Source: Oidiodendron maius Zn (taxonomy: Eukaryota > Ascomycota > Leotiomycetes > Myxotrichaceae). From it: 64,000 bases of DNA. Of the stretch, positions 46,107 to 57,411 are shown in pieces (within the stretch, counting starts at the first letter, position 1; each line of letters opens with the position of its first letter). The position numbers and the translations under genes are program-made. Location of the stretch: positions 1-64,000 of the forward strand of contig KN832901.1 in NCBI GenBank assembly GCA_000827325.1. The letters are read 5' to 3'. The notes beneath the pieces were generated by a model. The model saw only the letters and a program-made list of their open reading frames with translations, ran no database searches and had not been told where the DNA came from.

Positions 46107-47568
46107 ATGGCGCTCTCGCGAGTCCCCGGGGATGACGAGCTCTTCATAGGAGGGTATGTTACGTTAATCGCTCTTCAAATACTAATTTCTGCTAACACAA
46201 ACCTTCAGTATCTTCACTCTTAGACGGAAGACCACGCTCGCTGAAGCCGGGATCACGCACGTGCTGTCCGTTGTGAAGTTCAACTTCCAGAGTATCGCAG
46301 ACTGGGATAAGTACGAGCACCTAGGCATTGAGGTCGACGATGTCGAGGATGAGAATCTCCTTGGGGAGTTCGAGCGCACGGGGGCCTGGATTGAGAAGGC
46401 GTTGAGGGAGGGCAAGGATGGGAAGAAGGGGAAGGTTTTGGTTCATTGGTGAGTTGATGATTTATCTTTACAAATGTCTTTTACTGTGGAGTGTTTTTTT
46501 TTGGCCCTTGAGTGTCTTGGTATGTTCAGAAGGGCAATAGGCGATGGGAGTCCGCTCTGCTGCACTGTGGTATGTACGAGAGTTACTGTCAAGTGGGATA
46601 TCATATGACGCTTTTCACTCACATAAGCTCTCGTAGTAGTCTACTACCTGCTGCTTGTGTTTAAGCATGCTTCTCAATGCCTGGATTAACCTTTATTTAG
46701 TGCAATGGGAAAATCTCGTTCAGTGACGGTCGCTATAGCTTACCTTCTACGGCAATATCCACACCACACTGTCAGCTCAGCCCTGGAGCTGATCCGCGAA
46801 TCCCGGCCTATAGCTGAACCTAACGACGGCTTCATAGCACAACTCGAGCTCTACAAGAAGATGGGTTGTCCTCCAGACATCGAGAACCATCCTCAATATC
46901 GGAGATGGATATTCCAAAAAGAAGTCGACCTTGCCGTCGCTGTCGGCCAGGGTCCGTCCAGAGTCCGATTTGAGGATGAGGAGAAGCAAGAGGAGAATGA
47001 AACTTCAAAAAGAGAGGTCGAATTAAGGTGTAGGAAGTGCCGGTATGTTTCATTGTTACGATAACAGTTCTAGGTCCTGTCCTCAGGTGAGGATATGTAC
47101 GTACACGAGTCCGGCTAATTCCCCTATTCTAGCCGAACACTTGCAAAAACACCTTACATTGTCGACCACCTCCCAGCGCCCGCAAAATCGTCACCGTCTT
47201 CTACCGACGGACCAATTTCCTCCCTTGCACCCGCCCTCCCCCCGACGCCCATTCACAGTGCCTGTTTCCATCATTTTCTCCAGCCCCTGTCTTGGATGCG
47301 TCCAGCACTTAGGGAAGGGCTTCTCCAGGGCAGACTGGAGTGCCCGAACTCCAAATGCCGTGCGCAATTAGGACGCTATGCGTGGCAGGGTCTGAAGTGC
47401 AGCTGCGGCGTCTGGGTGTGTCCGGCATTCAGCGTGCAGAAGTCTAGGGCAGACGAGGTCGTCAAGAGGAAGGAGGGTAACAATGGGCCTGCAATCGGGA
47501 CCATGAACCCCGATGGAAGAGGAGGGATCCGTCTGCCGCCTGGGATGAAGGGAAGGGAGAATTTATGA
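46107..47568 (+). CDS. yvh1: Dual-specificity phosphatase Yvh1 (DUSP12)
   Basis: Four exons (46107-46153, 46209-46448, 46701-47042, 47133-47568) encode 354 residues. Yvh1 helps late assembly of the 60S ribosomal subunit by releasing Mrt4; its zinc domain is enough for this. The catalytic loop HCAMGKSRS has its cysteine at residue 96, with the codon split by intron 2 (TG|T). Upstream is ITHVLSVVKF, downstream a helix-rich part with SALELIRESRP. The C-terminal zinc domain shows CRKCRRTLA, LECPNSKCRAQLGRYAW and LKCSCGVWVCPAF. Intron 2 is long for this locus (252 bases). The domain order and length match fungal Yvh1. Confidence 0.95.
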
Positions 47569-49757
47569 GAGGTTTACAGGTCCGGAACAGGCAGCAATGT
47601 TTCGGGCTTTTTTAAATAGAAGGAGTCCCTGTCTATTGGATTAGAGGAGGCTAATTGCGGCATTCCCGTTCCTGACGATATCTAAAGTCTCCTATCTAGG
47701 CGGCTAACTCTGCTTAGCTCAAATGGAACATGATACCCAGAGCTTCCAGAACCGATCTGAACTGCCGTGGGCTTGCATATTGGTAGGGAAAAAGAAATAT
47801 CTGCCTTCCAAACCGTCCCCCCATCGGACCGATATCACAATACCGGCATAGCAAAGTCGAAATGGTATGATAGACAAATCTTCCGTACCTGCATCATATC
47901 ATACATTTTGCTACGATGAGACAGATAAAGCATGACTCCACTCGGAGAAATGATGTTCCTTACGTGAGACGGAACTTCAGGGGCACAACCGGTCAGGTGA
48001 CAAGGAGCGGCCGCAACACCGCAGCTGAGCACAAGGCTTCGGTCAAAGGAGTCAGCACACTAATTCGCGTCGAAAAGGCATACTCGATGCCATATTAGAC
48101 ACTCCGAGGCTCCACACTGCTGGTGTCCCACTTTGGGACCTCCACCTGGACGAGACTTCTCTGAGTTGCGGCAGCCAGGCGCGGGCAATGTGCATGATCT
48201 GACGGCCATGACGGCCACGACAAGTTTGATGGCTCCCCACCCATCACATCATGAGGCTGCAGGCGTACCAGTAACGATGCAGCGGTGAAGCTGAATCTGA
48301 CCAGTCGCATTGCTGTGGCTTTGCAGGAAACAGCCGTTGCGAAACCCACTGCATCTCCCATGCACGTCAGCCCGTGTCACGCAACCAACTTGCGCATGAG
48401 AAAAAAAAAGGGAGTCTCGGGGGAAGAGCTGACCACCCAAGTCGTGATACAGGGCGTGGCGGCTCTCGTGGTAAGAAAATCGCGGCGGCTCAATTTGATA
48501 GCACGGTATACCTTTTTCGGCAGACTTTGCGCGCTGTATCGCAAGTAGTGAGCCCCGTAACACTGTCAGATGGTGTTATAATTGCTGCCGCTGACAGAGG
48601 ATGACGAGATTACCCTGATGACTGCATTGTCGTAAAGGTCAGTTCTGTGGGGTAGACAACAAGATGTATTGACTTCATATCTCCGTATGCATGTAGGCTT
48701 GTACATCCAGTATCCCTGCTTTTACCGAAAATATCCCCGTTGGCCGGGATAAAGGTTTGGGTTGCAAGAATCTTATCCATATTTGTGACCCAACATGCGA
48801 GTAAATCCTATGGCCTAGTTGGCTTCATAAGCAGCCTCCACAATATCTGCTAAAACGTTGGAAAGTTTTGGAATTCTCTGCAGCTAATTGGCGTGGGGCA
48901 TGAAGATATTTCTGGTATCGTTTATCTAGGTGCATTTAGCGACTAGCTGACAGGCGGGGTTCGCTCAGGCTCTGTGCAGGGCTGGAGGAGGGGTTGTAAG
49001 GCTCGCGGAAAGAGGCAACACCGCCGGAAGGGAAGTAAGCACTAGCGATTCGAGGAATGCTTCGAAACGGATTCTCAGCCGGATGTAAGGCTGGAAAGTA
49101 CAAATCATTACACGAGAGATCTTGTTTCCGTTGCATATGACAGGTGGGTGTCGCTCAAAAGATCCATGCTTTTCGTCAGTCCTCAGGGTGTTCATGCAGT
49201 ATGACATGTGATAAAACGGGCGGTGGTTGTCAAATCAGCCAGCTGACAGTAAAACTGCAGACTTGGAGCGGTCAACTGCCGAGTTAGAGTATGCGTGCTG
49301 CCAGGTTTAGATCTTGTAGCCTGGTCAGAACCAATACGTCCCACGCTCATTCTGGAATCAGACCCATGGCGGACGGCCGGCCAACGGGTCGATCACCATG
49401 GATGTATACCACCGTAAGCACTGACGAAGCTGCGTGAGATTGAAACCTGAGGCCTAATACCCTTTTCTTGTCCGATGATCCGAATCTGCCGGAGATCCCT
49501 TTTGTGGGTGTCGATTTCATTCCAGAAGGGGGAAATGATGGCGCTGCAGTTGGCAGTTCGGACCACCACAAGGGGTTCATTGAAACATATCCTAGTCTGG
49601 GTATTCCGTAGGGAGCGAAATTGAGATGGGCGCCTTCTTGCAGCATCCAAGACACATTTAGTATACTGTAGGCAGCAGGAATGGTCCCGATCACGTGAAA
49701 TATCCCTAAATTTGTTTAACGCCTGCCAGTATGAGGCGCTGGCAAAGTTCCGAAGAT
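47569..49757. other. Gene-poor 2.2-kb convergent stretch
   Basis: Between yvh1 (plus) and vfa1 (minus). Small overlapping frames on both strands show no protein-like signal. No repeat or RNA gene recognised. Confidence 0.6.
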
Positions 49758-50408
49758 TTAAGGTAGGCCTTTTGGGACCTGGGGGAAGAGATTCGGATTT
49801 TGAAGCCGTTCTCGATTTCGTTTCGCAATTTCGGTGTTTCTCTTCTTGTCCAGCCGCTGCTGATAGAATGCCCTTTTCAGTGCGAAAACTCGGGGTTCTT
49901 CTTCCGTGGAAGTGATGACAGTGCTGTCGGCTTTCTTCTGCCGCATCATTAGCTGACTGAGGTGCAAGAAGGCGCCATTCAAAAGCTACCCACCTTTTCT
50001 TCCGATTTCTCGTCTTCGTCACCATCCTTCTTGCTCTCGCTCTTGTCCTTGTCTTTACCCTTTTCTTTCTCCTTCTCCTTCTCCTTCTTTTTCTTTTGCT
50101 TCTCCTCGAACTCCTGCTTAACGCGTTCTACCTCGGCTTCCATCTCCTTTTTCTTCTTCGCTGTAACTGCAGCTTCATCGATGACGGGGCTGCAAAAGCC
50201 TCTGTCTTTGAGGTGGCCCGGACATACGAAGAAGAAATCCTGTAAAGCATGAACAAGGGCCGCTGCAGAACAGGACAAAAGAACTTAGACGAACTTTGTT
50301 TTCGGGCGTTACTAGAACACTTGTGCTTGGCTTATAACATATCTCGCAGGATTTGGAAGCCGTATCGGCGACTTTGCGATGAGTATAGGTATTCGGAAAG
50401 GACGCCAT
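49758..50408 (-). CDS. vfa1: Vps4-associated protein 1 (Vfa1)
   Basis: Three exons (50295-50408, 49994-50239, 49758-49952) encode 184 residues. Vfa1 binds and stimulates the ESCRT ATPase Vps4 on endosomes. The N-terminal half carries a zinc-type cysteine set: CEIC, then VCPGHLKDRGFC. The middle is a Lys/Glu-rich single helix. The C-terminus has FALKRAFYQQRLDKK and RNRERLQNPNLFP, ending in FPQVPKGLP, which fits the MIM2 motif that binds the Vps4 MIT domain. Exon 3 could start at several AG sites that keep the frame; the one giving an LMMRQKKAD start was chosen. The alternative would shorten or lengthen a low-complexity stretch by a few residues. Confidence 0.88.
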
Positions 50409-51180
50409 GGCTTAGCAGCCCATGGCAGGTAATACTGCCGTTACAATGCTTGCAAAGTGGACCGAGCAGCAATCGTCAGGAAGAATAGAACAGAAGACCC
50501 AAAGTTGTGATGTCTGTTGGAGTGGGTTTACGACTCTGCAGGATTCTGCCAGGCGGTGTATCACGTTTTAGGCACCGCCCTAAAACAAAAGAAGACTTGA
50601 CCATGAATGCAATAGAATGACAAGAATTAGAATTGCTAGTGCATAAATTGCGAGACGCCCGGATATTTCGTTTTGTCCTTGTCGTTCGCATATTAATATT
50701 GAGGTAATTAATGAAGGCATTTAAAATTCCGCTTCAAGACCGAATATATTTAGCAAAATGAATATTCATCTTGACCATTACTTCTAACTACTTCCCCAAA
50801 CATGTAAATAAACAACATTGACACAGCTCCCATTTTCACTCTCCTGCCGATTTTTAACTTTGATAAATGTATGGGGCGGCGATTGGATACTGTGGGAATG
50901 GCGAGGAAGTTTATTGTCGACCAGGCTACGTTGACTCGCAAACTCTCTGCCGAACCAAAGTAGGGCTGCGGATAATCAAAAGCCGGAGATTAGATAGTTA
51001 AAAGCAGTGGACGATAAATCATTTGTCTATGCATGGTGAGTGTTAAATTGGTTCCATTCCGCAATACTCTTCGTAGCTTGACGTGCATAGCAGCTGCACT
51101 CCAAAACACAGAAGATCGGCGAGAAATTCATCGAATGCCCTCCCATTACTCTTTTTACCAAAGCAATAATAAATATGTCC
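50409..51180. other. Spacer between vfa1 start and mvd1 stop
   Basis: About 770 bases between two minus-strand genes, AT-rich in the middle. It should hold the vfa1 promoter and the mvd1 3' end. No gene seen. Confidence 0.55.
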
Positions 51181-52414
51181 CTATTTCCTGATAGGCTCAC
51201 CGATGGTTGAGATCAACGAATCCTGCGTTCTGATCGGTCCCTCTCCAACTGATGTCAGAATAACCCTCGAAACGCCGTCTTTCAATGCTTGCACTGCTTT
51301 TGCATCTATAGCTTTCGTGTCCTGGACCTTGACCTCTTTGCCTTCCCAGCCATCTAACTCTCCTAAGACACCTTTCACAGCTCCGGCTACAGCGTCTGTA
51401 TTCTCCTCCTCGTAGTAAATCACCGCATTTGGTCCGGCATCAAAAGTGTACGCCGCAATGATCTTTCCCGCTCTCGTATTGATATCTTCTACGGCTCTGA
51501 TAGCTGCCTTTGACACATCATTCATGTAGAAGATAGGAGGGAAGGTGTCTAGGCATGTGGCATGGAAGCTATTGCTCTCGACCATGGTCACCTTACCAAA
51601 CGTCTCGAAATCCTTCTCTTGAATAGCCTTCTTCATAGCTTCCATATGCTTAGGGACCACAACAGCGAACCTGTGCTTGGAAAGCTCTGACGTGGCAACT
51701 GTGATCTGCATGCCAGAAGTACTACTGACTCCCTTCTTCTCCGCCGATACCACGAGGATCAAGGCACGCATTGTAGGCCAATGGCTCGCTGGCGCAACTT
51801 CAACAGCGACGCTATCTGAGCCATCTTCATTTGCCCCCATCTCCCACGCAACATAGCCGCCAAACAAGCTCCGGCACGCACTTCCACTACCCTGCCTCGC
51901 AATCCTCGACAGTTCCGTAGGCGATGATGGTAGCTCGTACAGATTAGCGATAGCACGGACCAGAGCAGCGAAACCAGCTGCCGAAGATGCAAGGCCCGCC
52001 GCCGTAGGGAAATTGTTCTCAGACACGATTCGCAGGGGCAGGCTGGCGAGTTTCGGGAGAGAGGCATTGGAGGCCTCGAGTGCAGAGCGAAGGGTTCGAA
52101 GTTCGCGGAAACAAGCCTGTGTGCGCGCGCCGGAAACGTCTTGTGGGGAGGAATTGAGGAGGAGTGTGTCCTCGGGCCCGAACGTCGAGGAACATGCTGC
52201 GGTTGTGTGGGTTCGGAGATCTGATTGAGAGAGCGTCACGGAGAGGGATGAATTGGTCGGGAGATTCAGCTTTGGGTCGCGCTTCCCCCAGTATCTGTGA
52301 GGTGGAATTGGTTAGAGGGGTTGGATTAGGGAAGTAGTAGGGTAGAACTGACTTGACAACGGCGATGTTGACTGGTGCCGTGGTGCTGGCTTGGTAGACC
52401 TTGGTGTCTGCCAT
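51181..52414 (-). CDS. mvd1: Diphosphomevalonate decarboxylase
   Basis: Two exons (52353-52414, 51181-52294) encode 391 residues. The enzyme (Erg19/Mvd1) makes isopentenyl diphosphate from mevalonate diphosphate with ATP, feeding ergosterol and other isoprenoids. The GHMP-kinase fold is visible: APVNIAVVKYWGKRD spans the intron, LPTNSSLSVTLS follows, then the ATP loop PTAAGLASSAAGFAAL. RQGSGSACRSLFGGYVAWE carries the conserved Ser and Arg of the active site, and later FDAGPNAVIYY appears. Length agrees with fungal Mvd1 (about 390-400). The junction (AA|A) restores the lysine of the conserved YWGKRD block. It is divergent from a heme lyase gene 249 bases away. Confidence 0.97.
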
Positions 52415-52663
52415 GTTTCTGATGCAATTGACAGCTCTACGACACCGAGCACAGAATTCTGCGAAGGTATTAGAGGTGAACGAGGATCGAACGATTTCAA
52501 TATTTTGGGTTTCCCAAATTCAAGGGCCCGGGAGCGGTCAGGCCAGGTCCAATCGGCTATTTTCCAGACATTCAGGGGACCGGAATTAAATATATTCGGG
52601 AACAGTTTTGCCTGAACGACATCACGGAACAAACCAGCTCTTCACCAACTTGTTCCCATATTA
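52415..52663. promoter_or_regulatory. Divergent promoter, mvd1 / heme lyase
   Basis: Only 249 bases separate the two start codons, so both promoters must overlap here. The products act in isoprenoid and cytochrome biogenesis; sterol, heme and oxygen signals often co-regulate such genes in yeasts, but no site was identified here. Confidence 0.5.
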
Positions 52664-53550
52664 ATGACGAGAATGGCCAAAGAACAAGAATCCACGGAAG
52701 AGAAATGCCCCGTCAATCATACCACGCGCGCAGCATGGCTGAAGTCCAATTCCTCGCGTCCTGTCTTCCCCGGCGCAACTGCTGAAGCTCCACGAGCCAA
52801 CAAAGACAGCAGTTGTGACTCTTCCTCTGTCGACCAAACTCCATCACTACCTCTTCCCCCTACTCCCTCTCCGAGCGCCGGCTGGTTCTCGCGCTTCTTC
52901 TCCTCCTCCGTAGAACCTGCGGCCCCAACTACACCCCAAGGCCTTGACGTGGACAGAGAGGTATCTACCATCCCGCGCGGGACGCCAGTGAATAAGACCA
53001 CCAGGCCGGCGAATAGTGAAGTAGAGAGCGATGTCAGCGAGAATGGAAACTGGATATACCCTAGCGAGAAGATGTTTTTTGAGGCGATGAAGAGGAAGGG
53101 CCATAAAGGCGAAGTTGCAGATATGAAGACTATTGTGCCGATCCATAATGCGGTGAATGAGCGTGCGTGGAAGGAGATTAAGGAGTGGGAACGGCCATGG
53201 GGCAGTGATAAAAGGTACGTTATTTAAGTTTGCTATACGAGATATACGTCAGGGTTCTAATAGTTTTCAGATGTGGAGGTCCAAAGCTGGATTCTTTCTT
53301 GGGGTTGTCGGGAACGATGAGCCCGAGGGCGAGATTTAATACACTTTTGGGATACACGGCGCCGTTTGATAGGCATGACTGGGTTGTGGATAGGTGTGGC
53401 ACGAAGGTGGAATATATTATTGACTTCTATGCAGGCAGGAATGACGGGAAAGGAAAAGGAAAGCTGAACTTCTACCTGGATGTCCGGCCTAAGCTGAATA
53501 CTTGGCAGGGCTGGAAGATGAGGGCCTCTAAAGCTTTCGGTTTGGTGTAA
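52664..53550 (+). CDS. cyc3: Holocytochrome c-type heme lyase
   Basis: Two exons (52664-53214, 53271-53550) encode 276 residues. Heme lyases in the mitochondrial intermembrane space attach heme to cytochrome c or c1. Seen: an N-terminal CPVNH heme-regulatory (Cys-Pro) motif at residues 15-19, and a Ser/Pro-rich linker. Then come the conserved blocks GNWIYPSEKMFFEAMKRKGH and VPIHNAVNERAWKEIKEWE. After the intron there is CGGPKLDSFLG, SPRARFNTLLGYTAPFDRHD and YIIDFYAGR, with DVRPKLNTWQGWKMR at the end. The histidine of the IHNAVNE block is the expected heme ligand. Whether it is the cytochrome c (Cyc3) or c1 (Cyt2) enzyme cannot be decided here, so the symbol is tentative. A second in-frame ATG lies at 52673. 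Confidence 0.92.
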
Positions 53551-53694
53551 GATCTGGATCAAAATTCATGTATGAGGCTGGTGGATACTGGATAGGTGTT
53601 ACGGAATATCCCCTCTTCTTCAAGACTTGCATTAACGCTGGATTTGGCGTCTGGATGGGTCGAGTGTAAAATATAATATTCTTATAATAGTATG

Positions 53695-55493
53695 CTAGAA
53701 TTTCCACGGAGTATCTGGCTCACTCTGAGAGCCGTCATTCCTGGTACGGATCCTTGTCCCCGAATGTGTCTCTAATGCGGCAGTGTCCAGATCCCATCCC
53801 ACGTTACGGAGTTTCTCAAATATATTGTACCTTTCGATCCAGGATCGAAATTCTAGCCTAGTGTTAGAAATGACGTTGGCAACCGAGGAATCTTTTAAAC
53901 CACTCTGAACCTGTACTGCCATGAAGAGTGCATGCATCCAGGCACGAAGCTGGGTCTCGGTATCTGACGGGAATTTTAAACATATCAGGAATCTTTTCCG
54001 CTGCTCCTCATACCACAGAATGTACCCCTCATCTTGGAACATATCAACAAGCTCTGTTACGTTTTGGGAGTTGGCTCCAGTGTAACTGCTGGTGATTTCG
54101 TCCGGAGTACCCAAAATACATCGAAAGCGGACTCCAATCTGACAATAGCCCAGTACCTTTTTGCCTTGCCAGCGTAACACCCCATCTCTCTCGAAAATGC
54201 GTTCTTGAAGAGATATTGATTCAGGTGTAGGGAATCCCTCTCGACCCCCCACCGTTTTGCTCTCTTCAGCAGGAGGAAATTTCTGGTATAACGTGCAGAA
54301 TACAAGATTTGTCCGCTGTCTGTTCAGCGTGCGCATACTAACTGCACGTACAGCAAGATAATTCATCCCGAGATGTATTGCAAGCAGACTGATCATTGCA
54401 GTCCATGTTGCCCACTCGGACGAGATTCGAGACACCACTAGACTACCAACCACCATTCCCAACAGAGATATAACGGTTTCTTGACTTGAGTCTTTCTACA
54501 AACTATGAGTTTGGGTTTGAGAAACTCAGGGAGTACCTACTGCGTTGAGTTCTCCTAAGTTTCCCTGAGTGGCAAAATGAGCACTCAAAGACGCTTTCGA
54601 GCTCCCTGCAGCAACGCCACACAGCGAACGAAGGACACTCGAAAGACTGAATAAAAGCACTCTAGAGGACTTAGGAAATGCCGGCGACAGACAGTCAAGA
54701 ACCATGGCAGCATCATTGAATATGTCAGCCGCCAGCCGATACATCTTACACTCCGGCTCGAGTGATGTCCCCAGCTTGTGAGCAAAGAGAATGGTCGCTA
54801 TCCTGCCCATGCTCTCTTGAAGCACTGAGAGAAGTAGAGCTGCCGTTGGTGAGGCATGGGAATCCCCAACGCCGATTCCTGAATGTCCTCAGTGCTGTTT
54901 TGAACAAGGCGAGAGCATGTTTAGCATCTTATCAAGAACAACTTACCTTCAAGCACAGCCCGGGAAGATAACAGCCCAGCTATAGAACTTGAAAATGCTT
55001 GTAATGAATCCTGCCTCGAATTAGATCCTTCATACTACTCTTCACATATAGCATGGTAACTCACATAAATCTGATATCTGCCTCACTCCGCTCGCATTAA
55101 AACCATCCCACCATCCTGGTAAAATTGCAAAATCTGGATATTAATAGAAACACTCACTCCATATAGTCCTTCGTAACACTATGTGGATACCCGGCAGGCA
55201 AAAATGCATTTAACACACTTCTGACATAGCTTTTCGATCCTTTTGGCAGCTGTTTCCGAAAGAGATATTTCAGCGTTTATTTTCAGAAACCAATGGAACC
55301 TCCTATCATGGATAGCGGTCGCAGAACAAGATTAACTGAAGAAAAGCAAATAATATAAACATACAACGACATCAAATCTAGTCCTCTCTTCAGACGCGCC
55401 TTGAGAGCTCCGGATATACGTCGCAACGAGGTTATTGGCCCTATCCCGTTCTTCTATTAAAATCGGCCTCTGTGGGTGCGAATTGGGAGGCAT
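53695..55493 (-). CDS. RUS-family (DUF647) membrane protein with a 13-base microexon
   Basis: Six exons (55365-55493, 55158-55249, 55065-55077, 54947-55010, 54541-54878, 53695-54495) encode 478 residues. RUS/DUF647 proteins are membrane proteins known from plants (ROOT UVB SENSITIVE, vitamin B6-linked) and fungi; the molecular activity is unknown. Conserved blocks: FLPAGYPHSVTKDYMEYQIY, DSLQAFSSSIAGLLSSRA, LEGIGVGDS, VLQESMGRIATILFAHK, LEPECKMYRLAADIFNDAA, and VAAGSSKASLSAHFA. The third exon is only 13 bases and encodes the end of E plus YQIY, exactly bridging two conserved blocks. Hydrophobic segments occur in exons 4-6. The C-terminus is soluble. Exon 1 to 2 (DVV joining LPKGS) is less certain than the rest. 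Confidence 0.88.
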
Positions 55494-55871
55494 GATAGGA
55501 ACTGAGACGAGATCAAAGTATTTCACTGCTGCGAAGAATGACTTTAACCTTGAAACATAGAGAGCGCCATTTCACCCTTGTGGTGGTGAAAAGACAAAGA
55601 CTCTTTTGCGGTATGTAAGGAGGGATGGGGCGAGGTGACGTTCCTTTGGCGAATGAGGAGAGTGCAATAAATGAACAGGGTTTCAATGTTTGTCTGAGAA
55701 GAGCATGTAAAGCACAAACTCTAGCAAAAAGACTACAACCTCGCGGCCCATTTAATTTAAGTACACACATATATTGCCTGTCTCCTTGATCTACAGGTTC
55801 CCACTTGTCCCTAAAGCAACCCGCTGGCCTATTCCTGCGTGTCCAAGTTCAGAATAAGCCAATGAACTTTA
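55494..55871. other. Spacer upstream of the RUS gene
   Basis: About 380 bases with the RUS gene promoter. Short frames only. Confidence 0.5.
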
Positions 55872-56284
55872 TTACTGTGCACATATGCGCAACATACGAG
55901 CAATTCTGGTCTTAGTAGGAGAAGCCCCCAAATTTGTCTCTGCAGCGGAGATAACTCCGGACGTCAATGGCAGATTCTCTACTAGGTAAATGTGCCCAAT
56001 GGAACCTATTGAAGCTACTTTCCGAAGTAATGTTAAAATATCGCGTATGGAGCTTTTTCGAATTAGCATTTCACGACCGGTCATTTGGTGGATTGGTGTC
56101 AAAGATAATACGAAGTTCTGAAGATGAGACCAAGGTGCTATATTGCTGTAGGATTTCAGAGATACTTACACATACAGTGTACAGGTGTTGGCGATGTCCC
56201 AGAGAAAAGAAGGCTTCGGCATTCGAAGCGGCTAAGATGTTTCAGACGCAAAAGCTCACTTGTGAGGGTAATGTCATGAACCAT
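55872..56284 (-). CDS. Possible small gene of unknown family
   Basis: A two-exon model (56172-56284, 55872-56136) gives 125 residues starting MVHDITLTSELLRLKHL and ending in SPTKTRIARMLRICAQ. The middle has LTPIHQMTGREMLIRK and IGHIYLVENLPLTSG. The composition is protein-like, and the intron has GTGTAA and ATAG ends, but the donor is weak and a second reading choice exists. I recognise no family. A plus-strand ATG frame of 114 codons overlaps (55967-56311) and could instead be the real one. Treat as a low-confidence hypothetical, possibly a remnant. Confidence 0.3.
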
Positions 56285-56948
56285 GGCAAGGCAAGAGTGA
56301 TTAAGGACTAGTGCAACTTAGCAGGCACTTGGATCTTGCATATTAAGTATTATGCTCATAAAATAATGGGAAGGTCAGCCACTGAAGGACGGTGCCAAAA
56401 TAACAAGCGTATCGCGCCACTTCAAACACCAATATTTGATGTAACAACTGTGCAATAGAAATGAAAGGAGCCTGGTGAGTTCTACTAGCGCCATCTCGCA
56501 TTGTCCTCTATGTTATGACTTGAGGGAAGGGTACTATACTTCCGAAATCTCAAAATGGTGTGGAATATCGTCAATATTTACGGGAGAGCCTCAAGTATGC
56601 CATGCCCATGTACCTGCAAAGACTTAGAAAGGAAAGTTGGTAACGCTAGCCAGGCTAGAAACTGAGTAGCATTTATTGTAGGGAGAGGGCCTTATCATCC
56701 AACTCATGAACCGTAGAGACTATAGTGCGCCAGTGAACCAAATGCCTCCATTCTTGCTCTAATACTGCTTCACCGCAAAAATACCCACTGCAGATGTTAA
56801 ACTGTAACCACCCCATCTTCTATTCCTCCACGTTCGTGACTTCTTTCGCATATTCATCACATTGTAGCACAACGGGTAAATTAAATTCCGTGGAGAGTGT
56901 CTTTGTCCCATTTCCTGCATATTCATACAACGACATATCGCGGGCTGC
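56285..56948. other. Spacer before kgd4
   Basis: About 660 bases. Holds the kgd4 3' flank. No convincing frame. Confidence 0.5.
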
Positions 56949-57411
56949 TCAGCAGACCAGCGTAGCTCCACCAGTCTCAATGGCATCGATCTCGGCCATC
57001 TCCAGCGGGGTCCGGCGGAACCGAGCGGGCAGCTCGTTGCGATCGAAGTACTCGCCCCTAGTTGGAGAGACTGATCCAAGTGAATGACCGGATGCCTCGC
57101 CCACACCGCCGGTCTTGGCCCTGCCTAGAGGACCATGTTGTTGTGCGTGCTGCCGGTAGGAGGAGAAAGTTGGGGAGGTGGGCTTGTCGGCTGATTTGAA
57201 ATCCACAGGGAGCTCGTGGGACGGAGAAGCTGGGTGGGCGTGAGGCGTATGGTCGACGGAAGCTACTGAGAGGTTAGATTGAGTCCTACCATCTTGATGA
57301 TAGATATCCTGAGATAGACATACCCGGAATGGTGCGCTTCCCCAAGAATTTTATCATCGGAGTGCGCTCAGCATGTGCGGCCGAAGCGCGAAGTGCTTTG
57401 GTCGCGAACAT
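56949..57411 (-). CDS. kgd4: 2-oxoglutarate dehydrogenase subunit Kgd4 (Ymr31)
   Basis: Two exons (57324-57411, 56949-57265) encode 134 residues. Kgd4, formerly counted as mitoribosomal MRPS36/Ymr31, tethers the E3 component to the 2-oxoglutarate dehydrogenase core in mitochondria. Seen: a basic presequence (MFATKALRASAAHAERTP), then IKFLGKRTIP and VDHTPHAHPASP at the junction. SYRQHAQQHGPLGR, the RGEYFDRNELPARFRRTPL block and EIDAIETGGA form the end. This signature is nearly identical across fungi. The ATG at 57411 gives a standard-length protein; the upstream open frame is not conserved. Confidence 0.94.

Noticed and set aside
49393-50025. Large minus-strand frame overlapping vfa1 exon 3
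   Set aside because: It is a different frame of vfa1; the spliced vfa1 model explains the conserved sequence.
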